From: Steroidobacter agaridevorans
Lineage (GTDB): Bacteria; Pseudomonadota; Gammaproteobacteria; Steroidobacterales; Steroidobacteraceae
DNA length: 64,000 bases
Assembly (NCBI RefSeq): GCF_009932555.1
Contig: NZ_BLJO01000002.1
Span: 687,249 to 751,248 of the forward strand
Reading direction: 5' to 3'
This document shows positions 27,439-36,972 of this stretch, piece by piece. The number at the start of each line of letters is the position of its first letter. The stretch's first letter is position 1. The notes below the pieces were generated by a model, which was given only the letters and a program-made list of their open reading frames with translations, was not told where the DNA came from and did no database searches. A program made the position numbers and the translations under genes.

Positions 27439-28090
27439 CACTCACCTGCTTCGCATCCTGCATCTGGCGAGCCCCGCCTTGCCGATCGGCGCTTTTCACT
27501 TCTCGCAAGGATTGGAATATGCCGTCGAAGCAGGCTGGGTGAAGGACGAGCCCTTCGCGCTCGAATGGATAGCCGGCGTTGCTCGATGTGCCATCGGCAC
27601 GCTCGATCTGCCGGTGCTGCTCCGCCTGCATCGTGCCGCTCGCCTTGGCGACGACGATGGGCTGCAACGGTGGGGCCGATTCCTGCTGGCGGCTCGAGAG
27701 ACGGAAGAACTGCGTGCCGAGGACCGCCATATGGGATCCGCACTGGCTCGCATCTTGCGAGAGCTCGGCGCGAGGCTTCCAAGCCGGAACCATCCCGGCT
27801 ACGCCGAGATGTTCGCTGTTGCCTGCGTGCACTGGAACATCGGTGAGGACGAAGTCCTGCAGGCGTATGCATGGGCTTGGGCGGAGAATCAGGTTCTCGC
27901 AGCCGTGAAGCTCGTACCGCTCGGACAAAGCGCCGGACAGCGCATGCTGCACGCCCTTGTGCCGTTGCTCGAAGAAATCGCGGTGCAGGCGTTCGATATC
28001 GACGATGAAGGCATCGGCGCCTGCGCAGTCATGCAAGGGCTCGCCAGCGCGCGACACGAAACCCAGTACACTCGGCTGTTCAGATCCTAA
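27392..28090 (+). CDS. ureF: Urease accessory protein UreF
   Basis: UreF acts with UreD and UreG in urease activation. The protein of about 232 residues has the family start region [32 protein letters not shown], plus [11 protein letters not shown]-like and [19 protein letters not shown] segments. It overlaps ureE by 47 bases. The ATG at 27392 has GAGG nine bases upstream. The ATG at 27425 gives a start closer to many homologues and is the alternative. It is the last ure gene of this operon; ureG is encoded elsewhere in the window. Confidence 0.93.
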   Translation: MVGTRIPHLLRMRSGSTHLLRILHLASPALPIGAFHFSQGLEYAVEAGWVKDEPFALEWIAGVARCAIGTLDLPVLLRLHRAARLGDDDGLQRWGRFLLAARETEELRAEDRHMGSALARILRELGARLPSRNHPGYAEMFAVACVHWNIGEDEVLQAYAWAWAENQVLAAVKLVPLGQSAGQRMLHALVPLLEEIAVQAFDIDDEGIGACAVMQGLASARHETQYTRLFRS

Positions 28091-28160
28091 AAGCGCCAGA
28101 CTGCAACTTTCTCGGCGCCTGGCAAGTCACAACGCTGCGTCGATTCAAGGAAGCTGAAGC

Positions 28161-29408
28161 ATGTCGAACCGTTGCCTGGGCGTCTTGCTGGTGGCTCTCA
28201 CCGGAATAGTATCATCAGTGGCTCAGGCCCAGCAGGCCTGGACGTTGGACGGCGTGAAGATCTATCCGGCCCCGAATGCGCCACCGGTCAGTGGCCACGT
28301 CATCATCGCGGGCAACAAGATCGAATCGGTCACAACCGGCAAGTCGCGCGCGACGGCCGAGAACAAGCACTCTCAGTGCGATGGCGGCGTAATCGTGGCG
28401 GGCTTCCAAAACAGTCACGTCCACTTCACCGGCGAGGAGTTCAGCAACGCTCGACAGCGGCCGGCCGCAGAGCTCGACGCTGCATTGACGCGGATGCTGA
28501 CGCGCTACGGCTACACGACTGTCTTCGATGTCGCTTCCGATGGCGAAAACACATTGGCTCTGCGGAGCAGGATCGAGAAAGGCGAGCTGCGCGGACCGAG
28601 AATCCTCACAGTGGGCCTGGCTCTCTTTCCTCCGCACGGCTTACCGATTTATATCTCGCACATGCCCAAGGAGCTGCTCGATCGGCTCCCGCAACCCGAC
28701 TCCGCCGACGCAGCGGCGCAGATCGTGCGCAAGAACCTGGATGCCGGCACTGACGGAACCAAGCTCTTCATCGCAACTCCGCAAGGTGACGGCACCAACA
28801 AGCGCATGCCCGCCGACATCGCCAGCGCCGCCGTACAAGAAACACACCGACGAGGCAAGTTGGTGTTCGCCCATCCGACCGACATCCAGGGCATCCAGGA
28901 CGCGCTCGCCGCCCACGTCGACATCCTGACTCACCCGCCGCTCGGGGCGCCGGCGCCGTGGCCGGAGCCACTGATGAAACAACTGCGCGACGCCGGAGTC
29001 TCGATGACGCCGACGTTGCAACTCTTCCCCTATGAGCTGAACAAACAACGCGTCCCAGCGGATATCGCCGAACGGCTCGTGAACGAGACTCTGACCGAGT
29101 TCGGCAAATTCGCGACGCTCGGCGGCCAGGTGCTGTTTGGCACTGACGTGGGTTACATGACCGACTACGATCCGACTCGCGAATACGAGCTGCTGGCGAA
29201 AGCGGGCATGACGCCCATGCAAATGCTCGCCTCCCTGACCACAACCCCAGCCGCGCGATGGAATGAGCAGGATTCACGAGGACGCATCGCGGCCGGGATG
29301 GCTGCAGACCTCGTCGTACTCGACGCCGACCCCGCCGACTCACCTCGCAACTTCGCCTCCGTCCGCTGCGCCATCCGTGGCGGCGAAGTCATTTACTCGC
29401 GGCGCTGA
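28161..29408 (+). CDS. Exported amidohydrolase-family protein
   Basis: This 415-residue metal-dependent hydrolase of the imidazolonepropionase or prolidase-like amidohydrolase group has a signal peptide (LLVALTGIVSSVAQAQ), so it acts in the periplasm. Metal-site motifs are visible: NSHVHF (HxH, about residue 90), a probable bridging Lys in DGTKLFIA, FAHPTD, ILTHPP and GTDVGY. The substrate is unknown. It starts 70 bases after ureF with AAGGA upstream, and may be transcribed by read-through from the urease operon. Its export argues against a direct role in urease assembly. Confidence 0.82.
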   Translation: MSNRCLGVLLVALTGIVSSVAQAQQAWTLDGVKIYPAPNAPPVSGHVIIAGNKIESVTTGKSRATAENKHSQCDGGVIVAGFQNSHVHFTGEEFSNARQRPAAELDAALTRMLTRYGYTTVFDVASDGENTLALRSRIEKGELRGPRILTVGLALFPPHGLPIYISHMPKELLDRLPQPDSADAAAQIVRKNLDAGTDGTKLFIATPQGDGTNKRMPADIASAAVQETHRRGKLVFAHPTDIQGIQDALAAHVDILTHPPLGAPAPWPEPLMKQLRDAGVSMTPTLQLFPYELNKQRVPADIAERLVNETLTEFGKFATLGGQVLFGTDVGYMTDYDPTREYELLAKAGMTPMQMLASLTTTPAARWNEQDSRGRIAAGMAADLVVLDADPADSPRNFASVRCAIRGGEVIYSRR

Positions 29409-29500
29409 TCAAGCTCCCCTAACCCGGAAGCCGACATCACAGGGGCAAAATAAGCCGCAAAACGCGAACATATCTGGCGAATTCGCCCCCTCCACGCTCT

Positions 29501-29548
29501 GTAAGTTATACGCCGAGTGCGCTCTCTACGTAACTTGCGTATACTTAC
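29501..29548 (+). promoter_or_regulatory. Operator-like inverted repeat at the toxin start
   Basis: GTAAGTTATACGC (29501-29513) and GCGTATACTTAC (29537-29548) are inverted copies differing by one base insertion, and the second arm ends at the base before the toxin ATG. A further CGTAACTT half-site lies between. This fits autoregulation by the antitoxin or toxin-antitoxin complex. Confidence 0.65.
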
Positions 29549-29905
29549 ATGCACGCCGTTTTTATTGAGTTGCCAGCCTTCGAGCGCCATCGCTCCGCCT
29601 ACCTCGATGACGATGGCTTTCGGCGGTTGCTAGACACGCTCATGGCCAATCCGGAAGCTGGTGATCCCATCGAGGAGACCGGCGGTCTCAGAAAACTGCG
29701 CTTCGCCGATGTACGGCGTGGCAAAGGCAAGCGTGGCGGGCTGCGAGTGATCTACTACTACTGGACCGGCGGGCCTGAGTTCTGGTTATTCACGTTGTAC
29801 GGCAAGGATGAGATGTCTGACCTGACAGCCAAACAACGAGCGGCGCTGAAGGCACTCGTCAAGGCTGAATTGAATGTGAGGAAGGCGCATGAAAAAGAAG
29901 CGTGA
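29549..29905 (+). CDS. RelE/HigB-type toxin of a type II toxin-antitoxin pair
   Basis: This 118-residue RelE-superfamily toxin has DDDGFRRLLDTLMANPEAGD, GGLRKLRFADVRRGKGKRGGLRVIYYY and FWLFTLYGKDEMSDL segments, as in toxins paired with NadS-type antitoxins. The Arg/Lys-rich central strands and the Tyr cluster fit an mRNA interferase, although the catalytic set was not verified. It is the first gene of the pair, and its end overlaps the antitoxin start by 17 bases. There is little untranslated leader after the operator. Confidence 0.87.
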   Translation: MHAVFIELPAFERHRSAYLDDDGFRRLLDTLMANPEAGDPIEETGGLRKLRFADVRRGKGKRGGLRVIYYYWTGGPEFWLFTLYGKDEMSDLTAKQRAALKALVKAELNVRKAHEKEA

Positions 29906-30206
29906 CTTATTTTCCGACTTGTCGGATGGCTTCGATGCACTCGCCGAACACCGCGCTGGCAAACGAACGCTGCGTACTCATACGGTGAAAGCCAAGCCCG
30001 CCCCGAAGATCACGCCTCGCGAGCTTACAAAAGTACGCACGGACATGAATCTCTCACGCGGGCTGTTCGCGGGCTACCTCCGCACCAACGTTCGGACGCT
30101 CGAGAATTGGGAACAGGGACGCGCCAGGCCCAACGCTCAAGCCGCGCTGCTCATTCGCCTGGTGCAGCGCTATCCGGACACCGTCCATCGGCTTGCGGAG
30201 ATCTAA
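29889..30206 (+). CDS. Helix-turn-helix antitoxin (NadS/HigA-type)
   Basis: This 105-residue DNA-binding antitoxin has a basic N-terminal region, then an XRE-type helix-turn-helix (LTKVRTDMNLSRGLFAGYLRTNVRTLENWEQGR, residues about 48-80). It overlaps the toxin gene by 17 bases and ends three bases from the convergent serine hydrolase gene. It is expected to neutralise the toxin and repress the operator at 29501-29548. Confidence 0.88.
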   Translation: MKKKRDLFSDLSDGFDALAEHRAGKRTLRTHTVKAKPAPKITPRELTKVRTDMNLSRGLFAGYLRTNVRTLENWEQGRARPNAQAALLIRLVQRYPDTVHRLAEI

Positions 30207-30209
30207 CGT

Positions 30210-31808
30210 CTAACGCGTACTCCGCACCGGCTTGAACAGCAGGTCCTGAAAATCGAAGCTGAAGTCGGCGAGTGGCGAGATGGCCTTCATGGTCATCGTG
30301 GCGATCGAGCCGTCGGGCTGCAGCGAGAAGGTCACGTATGCGTCTTCCGTCAGCGTCCGATCCGTCCAGCGTGTGCGGAAGGTGTCGTACTGGACGTGCT
30401 CGAGCTTGCCCGAGAATGCCGGCGTGTGCTCGAAGCGGATCGACAGGCCGTCACCGCCATTCTCGATGGTGACGCCGCCATACCAGTCATCTCGATAGCT
30501 GCCCGCATATTTTTCCAGTAAGAGCGATGGCCCCTTCCCGCCCTGCGCCGGCGCAGTCGGCGCCGCGGCTGCCAAGATTTCCTGGCCCTTTGCGATTCTT
30601 GCCTTGCGTACATCATTAAGTGCGCCGATCCAATCGGGGCTCGACAGGCCGAGATAGTGATCCAGCAATCGATACTGGACCGCTGCCAGCGCGGAGGTTT
30701 CTTCCGAATTGGTCATCATCGCAAACGCAACGTCCTTGCCAGGAACGATCACGACCAGCGCAACGCTGCCCAACACGCCGCCGCCGTGGGAAACGATCGG
30801 CTGGCCACGATAATCGCTGTAACCCCAGCCCAGCGCATAGGCACGGAAGTTAGCCTGAGCGAGCTCGAGCGGCTTCGGGTTCTGGGCCACCGGGATCAGT
30901 GTCTGACCGGTCCACATCTCGCGAGACTGAGCTTCGCTGAACAGACGCACGTTCGTGCGAGGATCAAGGCCACGGCCCAGCTGCAATTCGAGCCAACGCG
31001 CAACGTCAGCGATGCTGGCGTTGAGCGATCCGGCTGGCGCTGAATTGTCGAAGCTCATCTGCTTCGGCAGCGACGTCATCGGCCCGACGCCGCGGAGCTC
31101 GGTCGACACACGTCCATGCGGCCAACCCTTGTTGGCGCCGGGCGGCGTCGTTGACGAGGTCGTCGTATGTTCCATCTGCAGCGGCGCGAGGATGCGCTGG
31201 CGAACGACGTTCTCCCACGTGTCCTTGCAAACCGCTTCGATCAGCTGGCCGGCAACCACGTACAGCATGTTGTCGTAGGCATAGCCGCTGCGGAAGCTCG
31301 TCGCAGGCTTGATGTAACGAAGCTTCTCGACGATCTGCGCACGAGTCAGCGTCGTCTCCGGCACAAACATCAGGTCGCCGGCGCCGAGACCCAGGCCGCT
31401 GCGATGAACGAGTAGATCTCGCACCGTCATCTCGCTGCTCGTATACGGATCGTACATGCGGAATCCCGGCAGCAAATCCACGACTTTGCTGTCCCACGAC
31501 AGCTTGCCTTCATCGACGAGCATTGCCAGCACGGCGCTTGTGAAAGCCTTCGTGGTCGAGCCCATCGAAAACATCGTCTGCTCGTCGACTTTGGCCGCCT
31601 CCCCCATGCGGCGAACGCCATAAGTGCGCACGACCGGCGCCTTGCCGCGCTCGACAATCGTGATCGCCATGCCCGGCGTCTCGAAGGTATCGAACACGCG
31701 CTTTACGTAGCGATCGAGATCGCTCGGCGGCGCTGCGTGCGCCGATGCGACAACGAGCACCGTGGCCGCGATCGTTACACGCAGGGCTGCTCGAACGTGA
31801 TTCAACAT
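30210..31808 (-). CDS. Exported serine hydrolase 1 (beta-lactamase class C fold)
   Basis: A 532-residue protein with signal peptide (IAATVLVVASAHA) has catalytic S84-T-T-K87, a YDN motif (GYAYDNM) and SHGGGVLGS in place of KTG, the pattern of class C or esterase/peptidase-type serine hydrolases. The C-terminal domain (about residues 415-532) is a DUF3471-like beta domain. Possible substrates are D-amino peptides, esters or peptidoglycan fragments. ATG 31808 has GAGGA eight bases upstream; ATG 31814 is the alternative. It is the last member of the minus-strand series behind the LytS/LytTR pair. Confidence 0.85.
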   Translation of the reverse strand: MLNHVRAALRVTIAATVLVVASAHAAPPSDLDRYVKRVFDTFETPGMAITIVERGKAPVVRTYGVRRMGEAAKVDEQTMFSMGSTTKAFTSAVLAMLVDEGKLSWDSKVVDLLPGFRMYDPYTSSEMTVRDLLVHRSGLGLGAGDLMFVPETTLTRAQIVEKLRYIKPATSFRSGYAYDNMLYVVAGQLIEAVCKDTWENVVRQRILAPLQMEHTTTSSTTPPGANKGWPHGRVSTELRGVGPMTSLPKQMSFDNSAPAGSLNASIADVARWLELQLGRGLDPRTNVRLFSEAQSREMWTGQTLIPVAQNPKPLELAQANFRAYALGWGYSDYRGQPIVSHGGGVLGSVALVVIVPGKDVAFAMMTNSEETSALAAVQYRLLDHYLGLSSPDWIGALNDVRKARIAKGQEILAAAAPTAPAQGGKGPSLLLEKYAGSYRDDWYGGVTIENGGDGLSIRFEHTPAFSGKLEHVQYDTFRTRWTDRTLTEDAYVTFSLQPDGSIATMTMKAISPLADFSFDFQDLLFKPVRSTR

Positions 31809-31837
31809 CGACATCGTCCTCACCCCAGGCAATTGGT

Positions 31838-33826
31838 TCAGTAATTCACGTCGAAGGCGATGAGATGGAATGCCAGCGCGACCCAGAGCACGACCAGCAG
31901 CGCAAGCGCGAGCAGCACCGCCCAGGCCTTGGCGTACCACTTGCGTTCGCCACGCACGACGACCATGGCGTTCCACACACCGATCGCAGCGGCCCCGAAG
32001 AAAACAATCGCGGACAGCAGCTGCACGATCATCAACAAGACGTCGCCCGTCGAGGAAAGCAGTTGATCGCCCATGACCAGCGACACCACCACACCCCAGA
32101 GGACGAACAGCGCAATCACCGCGGACGAGGCGACGCGTATCCAGCGATGAGCCTGCGCGTCCCGACCCGATAGACTGTAGCTGGCGCCATAATGCCTGCG
32201 CGTCAGCGCGGAGATGGGCCATGCGAGCGCCGTAAAGAGCAGCGCGATCAAGCCAGCGACGAGCGCCGGTGTGACCCATGCCGGGGAAATCGACGCCGGC
32301 ACCGGCTCGAACACCATGAACGGCGAGACCCATTCGAAGCCGAAGCGCGTGACTCGCCCGTCCTCGACCTTCGCCGACAGGAAGCTTTCGCCATCGACAT
32401 CGCGCCAGACGAACGGCTCGACTTCACGCCACTTGATGGGCGCGCCGGCGACGTTCGTGGCCAACGAAACGCTGATCGTGCCATCTTCGTTCGGAAATAC
32501 CTTGACGGGACTCGCCAGTCCCAGCACACGCAGGAAGTTCGTCTCCATACGGCGCGAGACTTGATACAGGCCGGTGATCATTCGCGCGTGCTCGGCCGCT
32601 GTTTGCGGATCGACCTTGCCGTCGAACGTCGGCCCCGGCAGATAGCGATCGGCAAACTGCTCGAACACAGCCTTGCGGATCTTGCCGGCCGCGCCCTCCT
32701 TGCCTGCACTGTTCAACGACAGGAACAGACCGACATTGTCGTCAAGGAACAAAAACAGATCGGAATGAAACCACGCCGTATCGCCGGCATGCGAAATGAT
32801 TCGCCGGCCATTGCGGTTCTGCTCATAGAACCCCAGCATCATGCGATCGACACGCGGCAACACGGTGAGCGCCGTGGCGTGCATCTGCTCGGCAGTCTCC
32901 TCCTTGAGAATGCGGTTGTCGCCGAACGCGCCCTTCTGCAGATGGGCGATCATGAATCGCGCCATGTCCGCACCCGACGAGGCTTGACTGCCGGCCGGCG
33001 CCGAGACGACGACTTCGAAGGGCTTCGCCTTGCCTTCCGAGGCTCGCGCATAGCCCTTCGCCATGAATGGCTGCAAACGCTCGGGCAACGGCTGACGGAA
33101 CGTCGAATGTTCCATGCCGAGCGGCTGCAGGATGTGCCGATCGACGTAGTCGTCGTAGGACAGACCGGCAGTGCGCGCGACGATATAACCTGCCAGCGAA
33201 GTGGCGTAGTTCGAATAAGCCGGTGTGGTGCCGGGAGCGAAGATCCGAGCCGGCACCCACTCCTTGAGGTAGACATCCAACGGATCGAAAGGCGCACCTT
33301 CGGGAATGATCAGGTCTTTGACCCGCTCCTCGAACCCGGGCGTATGAGTGAGGATGTTCCGCAACGTGATCGGCTGGCCGTCACGCGCCGGAATCTCGAA
33401 ATCCAGATATCCGTTCACATCCGCATCGAGATCGAGCTTGCCCTGCTCGACCAGCTGCATCACCGCGGTCCAGGTGGTCAGCTTCGAAATCGATCCTGGA
33501 CGAAACAATGTCGTTGCCGGATCGACCGGCTGGCGCGCCTCAACGTCGGCGTAACCGTAGCCTTTCTGCAGGAGAGTCGCGCCGTCCTTCACGACAACCA
33601 CCACCGCACCTGCCACGTCGCCGGTTGCCAGGGCGTACGGCATGAAGCCATCGAGCCACGCTTCCAGATCTTCGCGCGTCAGTGGCCTGACATCACTGGC
33701 CGGCATTTCGGCGGATGTGACACTGGGCTCCGGAGCAGGCGGCTGCGAAGGAGCATCCCCAACCGCCGCCGCGAACAGTGCTCGCGAAAACAGCAGCATC
33801 GTCATCAACGTGACAGCAGCACGCAT
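31838..33826 (-). CDS. Exported serine hydrolase 2 with C-terminal membrane helices
   Basis: This protein of about 662 residues has a signal peptide, a beta-lactamase-like domain with S112-I-S-K115, YSNY and HAGD motifs, then a linker domain and about four C-terminal membrane helices that tether the enzyme to the inner membrane. It is clearly paralogous to serine hydrolase 3 in the same series (GYGY.DVE.RQPVDP.TLFR, PLGM..STFRQPLP shared). ATG 33826 is chosen because GGGGA lies just upstream; ATG 33838 is also possible. It has its own promoter-like sequence at 33874-33901. Confidence 0.85.
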   Translation of the reverse strand: MRAAVTLMTMLLFSRALFAAAVGDAPSQPPAPEPSVTSAEMPASDVRPLTREDLEAWLDGFMPYALATGDVAGAVVVVVKDGATLLQKGYGYADVEARQPVDPATTLFRPGSISKLTTWTAVMQLVEQGKLDLDADVNGYLDFEIPARDGQPITLRNILTHTPGFEERVKDLIIPEGAPFDPLDVYLKEWVPARIFAPGTTPAYSNYATSLAGYIVARTAGLSYDDYVDRHILQPLGMEHSTFRQPLPERLQPFMAKGYARASEGKAKPFEVVVSAPAGSQASSGADMARFMIAHLQKGAFGDNRILKEETAEQMHATALTVLPRVDRMMLGFYEQNRNGRRIISHAGDTAWFHSDLFLFLDDNVGLFLSLNSAGKEGAAGKIRKAVFEQFADRYLPGPTFDGKVDPQTAAEHARMITGLYQVSRRMETNFLRVLGLASPVKVFPNEDGTISVSLATNVAGAPIKWREVEPFVWRDVDGESFLSAKVEDGRVTRFGFEWVSPFMVFEPVPASISPAWVTPALVAGLIALLFTALAWPISALTRRHYGASYSLSGRDAQAHRWIRVASSAVIALFVLWGVVVSLVMGDQLLSSTGDVLLMIVQLLSAIVFFGAAAIGVWNAMVVVRGERKWYAKAWAVLLALALLVVLWVALAFHLIAFDVNY

Positions 33827-33868
33827 TTCCGTCCCCATGGTTTTAGTAATGGGCGAACAAGCCTTATC

Positions 33869-33901
33869 AGGACATCTTAGTCCTATATAGAGAATCGTCA
33901 A
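33869..33901 (-). promoter_or_regulatory. Promoter of serine hydrolase 2 with an inverted repeat over the -10
   Basis: On the minus strand TTGACG (33901-33896), a 16-base spacer and TAAGAT (33879-33874) form a plausible sigma-70 promoter. The -10 is exactly the 6-base spacer of the inverted repeat AGGAC-N6-GTCCT (33869-33884), so a repressor bound there would block it. Confidence 0.5.
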
Positions 33902-33932
33902 CCGCGGCCTGGCGCCGCGAGACCGCCCGGCA

Positions 33933-34187
33933 TCACTCCTTGTGACAGCCGAGCGTGCCCACGGGTATCAAGAGCACATAGGCCTGCTCGCACTCGAAGG
34001 TCAGCTTCTGTCCGCATCCCGCGGCTTCGAAGACATAATCGCCGAGATACCGACGCTTGATTTGCGTAACCGTGACTTGCGAGGCATCGCAGGTCAGCGC
34101 GCTGCTGGCCTGCTCGCGCACAGTTTGTGGAGCGGATACGCAAGCCGTGCAAAGCATGGCGGCGGCCGCAACAGAAAACATCCTCAT
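33933..34187 (-). CDS. Small putative lipoprotein
   Basis: An 84-residue protein has a short leader ending in a lipobox-like LCTAC, so the mature form would be a lipid-anchored peptide of about 70 residues with four further cysteines (TCDAS, GCGQ, FECEQ, LGCHK) that could form disulfides. The family was not recognised. It lies between paralogous serine hydrolases 3 and 2 in the same orientation, 20 bases after the former. The start is uncertain between 34199 and 34187. Confidence 0.6.
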   Translation of the reverse strand: MRMFSVAAAAMLCTACVSAPQTVREQASSALTCDASQVTVTQIKRRYLGDYVFEAAGCGQKLTFECEQAYVLLIPVGTLGCHKE

Positions 34188-34207
34188 GGTGTATCTCATC
34201 CAATGGC

Positions 34208-36163
34208 TCAGTAGTAAAGGTTGAGCTTCACGAGATTCAGGGTGAACGCGACCCAGGTGATCGCGACACAGGACGCAGCCAGCACCACGCTCCATGTTCT
34301 ACCGAACCAGCGGTGATTGCCTTGGAACGAGAGCCACGCATTCCAGATCGCAACGCCTGCACCAAACAACCCGATGAAGCCGAACAGATGGAGCACGACG
34401 AACCACACATTCGTTCTGCCATCGAACAGCGCGAGATTCCCCAGGCCGTACTGGATCATCGTCATCCAGCCAACGACGACAGCGAGGTTGACGATGGCCG
34501 TGCCGCCGACCAGCCAACGCGCGAGTGTTTGTTGTTTCGTCATTTCGAGCGTCACCCCGTGGCGGCGCCGGATCCAGGCGGCAACCGGCCACCCGATAAG
34601 TGTCAGCAGCAGACTCAGCGCCGCGATGACGACCACTGGAACGATCCAGCCGGCGGAGGTCCCTGCCGGGACCGGCATGAAGACTTGAATGCCGCTCGAT
34701 GTATCGTGCCCCAGGAACCGCACGCGCCCGTCCTCGATTTTCGCGGCAAGACGCTCCTTGCCACCGACCTCGCGCCACACGAACGGCGCGACTTCACGCC
34801 AGACTTTCGGCTGGCCATCGAGTTTCGTGAGCGGCGGAATGATCAACGTGCCGTCCGCGTTGGCAGTAACGTTGAATTGGCTGAGCACGCCCACGGCCCT
34901 GAAGAATGTGTTCTCCGCGCGGCGTGAGCTTTGGTATCGGCCCGCCACCAACCGGCTGTGCTCGACCGCCGTCGACGCTGTCGGCTCATCCGGCACGGGC
35001 GCGGGAAAATATCGATCCGTGAACTGCTCGAACAGCGCGGTGCGGACACCGCCCACCGCTCCCTCCTTGCCAGTGCTGTTGAACGACATGAACAGGCCGA
35101 CGCCTTGGTCCATGAACAGGACCAGCTGGCTGTGGAAGACCTGCGAATCGCCGCCATGCTCGATGATCCGTTGGCCATTGCGATTCGCTTCGAAGAAACC
35201 CAGGGCCATGCCGTTGACCGGCGGGGTCGCCTGAAACACGGAGTTGTGCATGAGGCGCGCGGTTTCTGGCTGTAACAGAGACGGAGCCCCGCCCTGTTCC
35301 GCACTCAGATGCGCGATCATGAATCGCGCCATATCGGCGCCGGTGGCGCTGATGCTGCCTGCAGGCGCGGGGCCGACCAGCTCGAAGTACAACGGCGACC
35401 CCGATGCGCGCCCATATCCCTTCGACATGTCAGCTTCCAGCTTCGCCGGCAGCGGCTGCCGGAATGTCGAACGCTGCATCCCCAGCGGCTCGAAGATGTG
35501 ACGATCGAGGTAATCGTCGAATGTTTCTCCGGAGACGCGTTGGACGATGTAGCCCGCGAGCGCTATGCAGTAGTTGCAATAGGACGGCACTTCGCCCGGC
35601 GGGAAGATGCGCGCGGGCGGCGATCTCTTCACGAACGCCTCCAAGCTCGGAAACTTTTCCGGATCGGAGTGCATGAGCTCGCGCACCAGCTCCTCGAACC
35701 CGCCGGTGTGGGTGATGAGATTGCGCATCGTCACCGGCTTGCCGAAACCTTCCGGAATCTTGAAATCCAGGTACCGATCGATGGGCGCGTCGAGATCGAC
35801 TTTGCCCTGCTCGACCAGCTGCATCACCGCGGTCTCGGTGAACAGCTTGCCGACCGAGCCGGCCCTGAACAGCGTGCGCTCGGGATCCACGGGCCGCTGC
35901 TTCTCGACATCGTCGTAGCCGTACCCTTTTTGCAGCAGGACTTCGCCATCCTTCACGATGACGACGACGCCTCCCGCGATGTCACCTCGCTGCAGCTCAT
36001 AATCCAGGAAGCCGTCGAGCCAAGGCTCCACATCGGCGCGCGTGAGCGGAAGAGCCGCTGCGCTGGTGGCGGTGCTTGCTTGTGGATCCGAATCGTTGGC
36101 GAGCGCCGCGCTCAGCGAGCCGAAGCTGCAAACTAGGACGGCGAGAGTTCTGGCGAGGCGCAT
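34208..36163 (-). CDS. Exported serine hydrolase 3 with C-terminal membrane helices
   Basis: A 651-residue paralogue of serine hydrolase 2. It has a signal peptide (LAVLVCSFGSLSAALA), catalytic S103-V-G-K106, a Tyr-x-Asn equivalent in SYCNYC and EHGGDS near residue 340, then a beta-rich linker and four C-terminal membrane helices. ATG 36163 follows GGAG with normal spacing. It is the hydrolase nearest the LytTR regulator gene (about 100-base gap), making it a candidate target. Confidence 0.85.
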   Translation of the reverse strand: MRLARTLAVLVCSFGSLSAALANDSDPQASTATSAAALPLTRADVEPWLDGFLDYELQRGDIAGGVVVIVKDGEVLLQKGYGYDDVEKQRPVDPERTLFRAGSVGKLFTETAVMQLVEQGKVDLDAPIDRYLDFKIPEGFGKPVTMRNLITHTGGFEELVRELMHSDPEKFPSLEAFVKRSPPARIFPPGEVPSYCNYCIALAGYIVQRVSGETFDDYLDRHIFEPLGMQRSTFRQPLPAKLEADMSKGYGRASGSPLYFELVGPAPAGSISATGADMARFMIAHLSAEQGGAPSLLQPETARLMHNSVFQATPPVNGMALGFFEANRNGQRIIEHGGDSQVFHSQLVLFMDQGVGLFMSFNSTGKEGAVGGVRTALFEQFTDRYFPAPVPDEPTASTAVEHSRLVAGRYQSSRRAENTFFRAVGVLSQFNVTANADGTLIIPPLTKLDGQPKVWREVAPFVWREVGGKERLAAKIEDGRVRFLGHDTSSGIQVFMPVPAGTSAGWIVPVVVIAALSLLLTLIGWPVAAWIRRRHGVTLEMTKQQTLARWLVGGTAIVNLAVVVGWMTMIQYGLGNLALFDGRTNVWFVVLHLFGFIGLFGAGVAIWNAWLSFQGNHRWFGRTWSVVLAASCVAITWVAFTLNLVKLNLYY

Positions 36164-36204
36164 ACGTTCTCCGGCACGGTGCATCTGGCCGGAAATTTAC
36201 GATG

Positions 36205-36223
36205 CGGCCCGGCCGGTGGGCCG
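36205..36223 (-). terminator. GC hairpin between the LytTR gene and serine hydrolase 3
   Basis: CGGCCC and GGGCCG arms flank a 7-base loop in the 98-base gap. It may attenuate read-through from the two-component genes. It has no T-run and is weakly supported. Confidence 0.3.
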
Positions 36224-36261
36224 ATTTCGTGTCGAACGGTCCGATCGCCTGAGTGAATGGT

Positions 36262-36972
36262 CTACACGCTCATCTGCATGCGGAACAGTCGCGCCTGACG
36301 GCGGGAGATCTCGACTTCGGAGCCGCCTCGCAGCCGAACATGCAACTGCCCGCCGATCCCGAGCTCGACGTTCTCGATGCAGTCGACGTTGATGATCTGC
36401 TTGCGGTTGGCGCGAAAGAAACGCTTGGGATCGAGCCGCTGCTCCAGGCTCTGCAAGGGCCGCCCGAGCAACGGACGCTCCTGGCCCCAGAACAAACGCA
36501 CGTAATTCCCTTCCGCCAGCAGCATGCACACTTCGCGCAGCGGCACGAACCAGCAACGATCGCCATCGCGCACGAACAGGCGCTCGAGGATGTCGTGCGG
36601 CGGAGCTTCGACACCCCGCTCTTCCGGCATCGAACGCGCCCTGGTGAGCGCCGCCGCCAGCCGCTGCGGCTCGATCGGCTTGAGCAGATAATCGAGCGCG
36701 TTCACCTCGAAAGCGCGTACCGCATGATGGTCGTATGCGGTCGTGAAGATGACGCGCGGCACGTGATCGAGTCGCGCGAGCAGATCGAACCCCGATCCAC
36801 CCGGCATCTGGATGTCCAGAAAGATCAGATCCGGCGCGAGCGCCTCGACCCGCGCGGCTGCTTCATTCACGTCGCCCGCTTCCCCCACGACCTCGACCCA
36901 CGGAAACTCCGCGAGCAACCGTCGCAATTCACGCCGCGCCAGCGGTTCGTCATCGACGATGAGCGATTTCAT
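36262..36972 (-). CDS. LytTR-family response regulator
   Basis: A 236-residue regulator with receiver domain (DDE at 7-9, Asp53 in FLDIQMPGGSGFD, Lys in LLKPI) and a LytTR DNA-binding domain (about residues 130-232; LAEGNYVRLFW, RFFRANRKQIINVDCIENVEL). Its start overlaps the kinase stop by four bases. LytTR regulators commonly control exported or cell-surface functions, which fits the serine hydrolases downstream. Confidence 0.94.
   Translation of the reverse strand: MKSLIVDDEPLARRELRRLLAEFPWVEVVGEAGDVNEAAARVEALAPDLIFLDIQMPGGSGFDLLARLDHVPRVIFTTAYDHHAVRAFEVNALDYLLKPIEPQRLAAALTRARSMPEERGVEAPPHDILERLFVRDGDRCWFVPLREVCMLLAEGNYVRLFWGQERPLLGRPLQSLEQRLDPKRFFRANRKQIINVDCIENVELGIGGQLHVRLRGGSEVEISRRQARLFRMQMSV

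Noticed and set aside
32192-33880. 562-residue plus-strand frame opposite serine hydrolase 2
   Set aside because: It mirrors the hydrolase codons, lacks domains, and the hydrolase has clear catalytic motifs.
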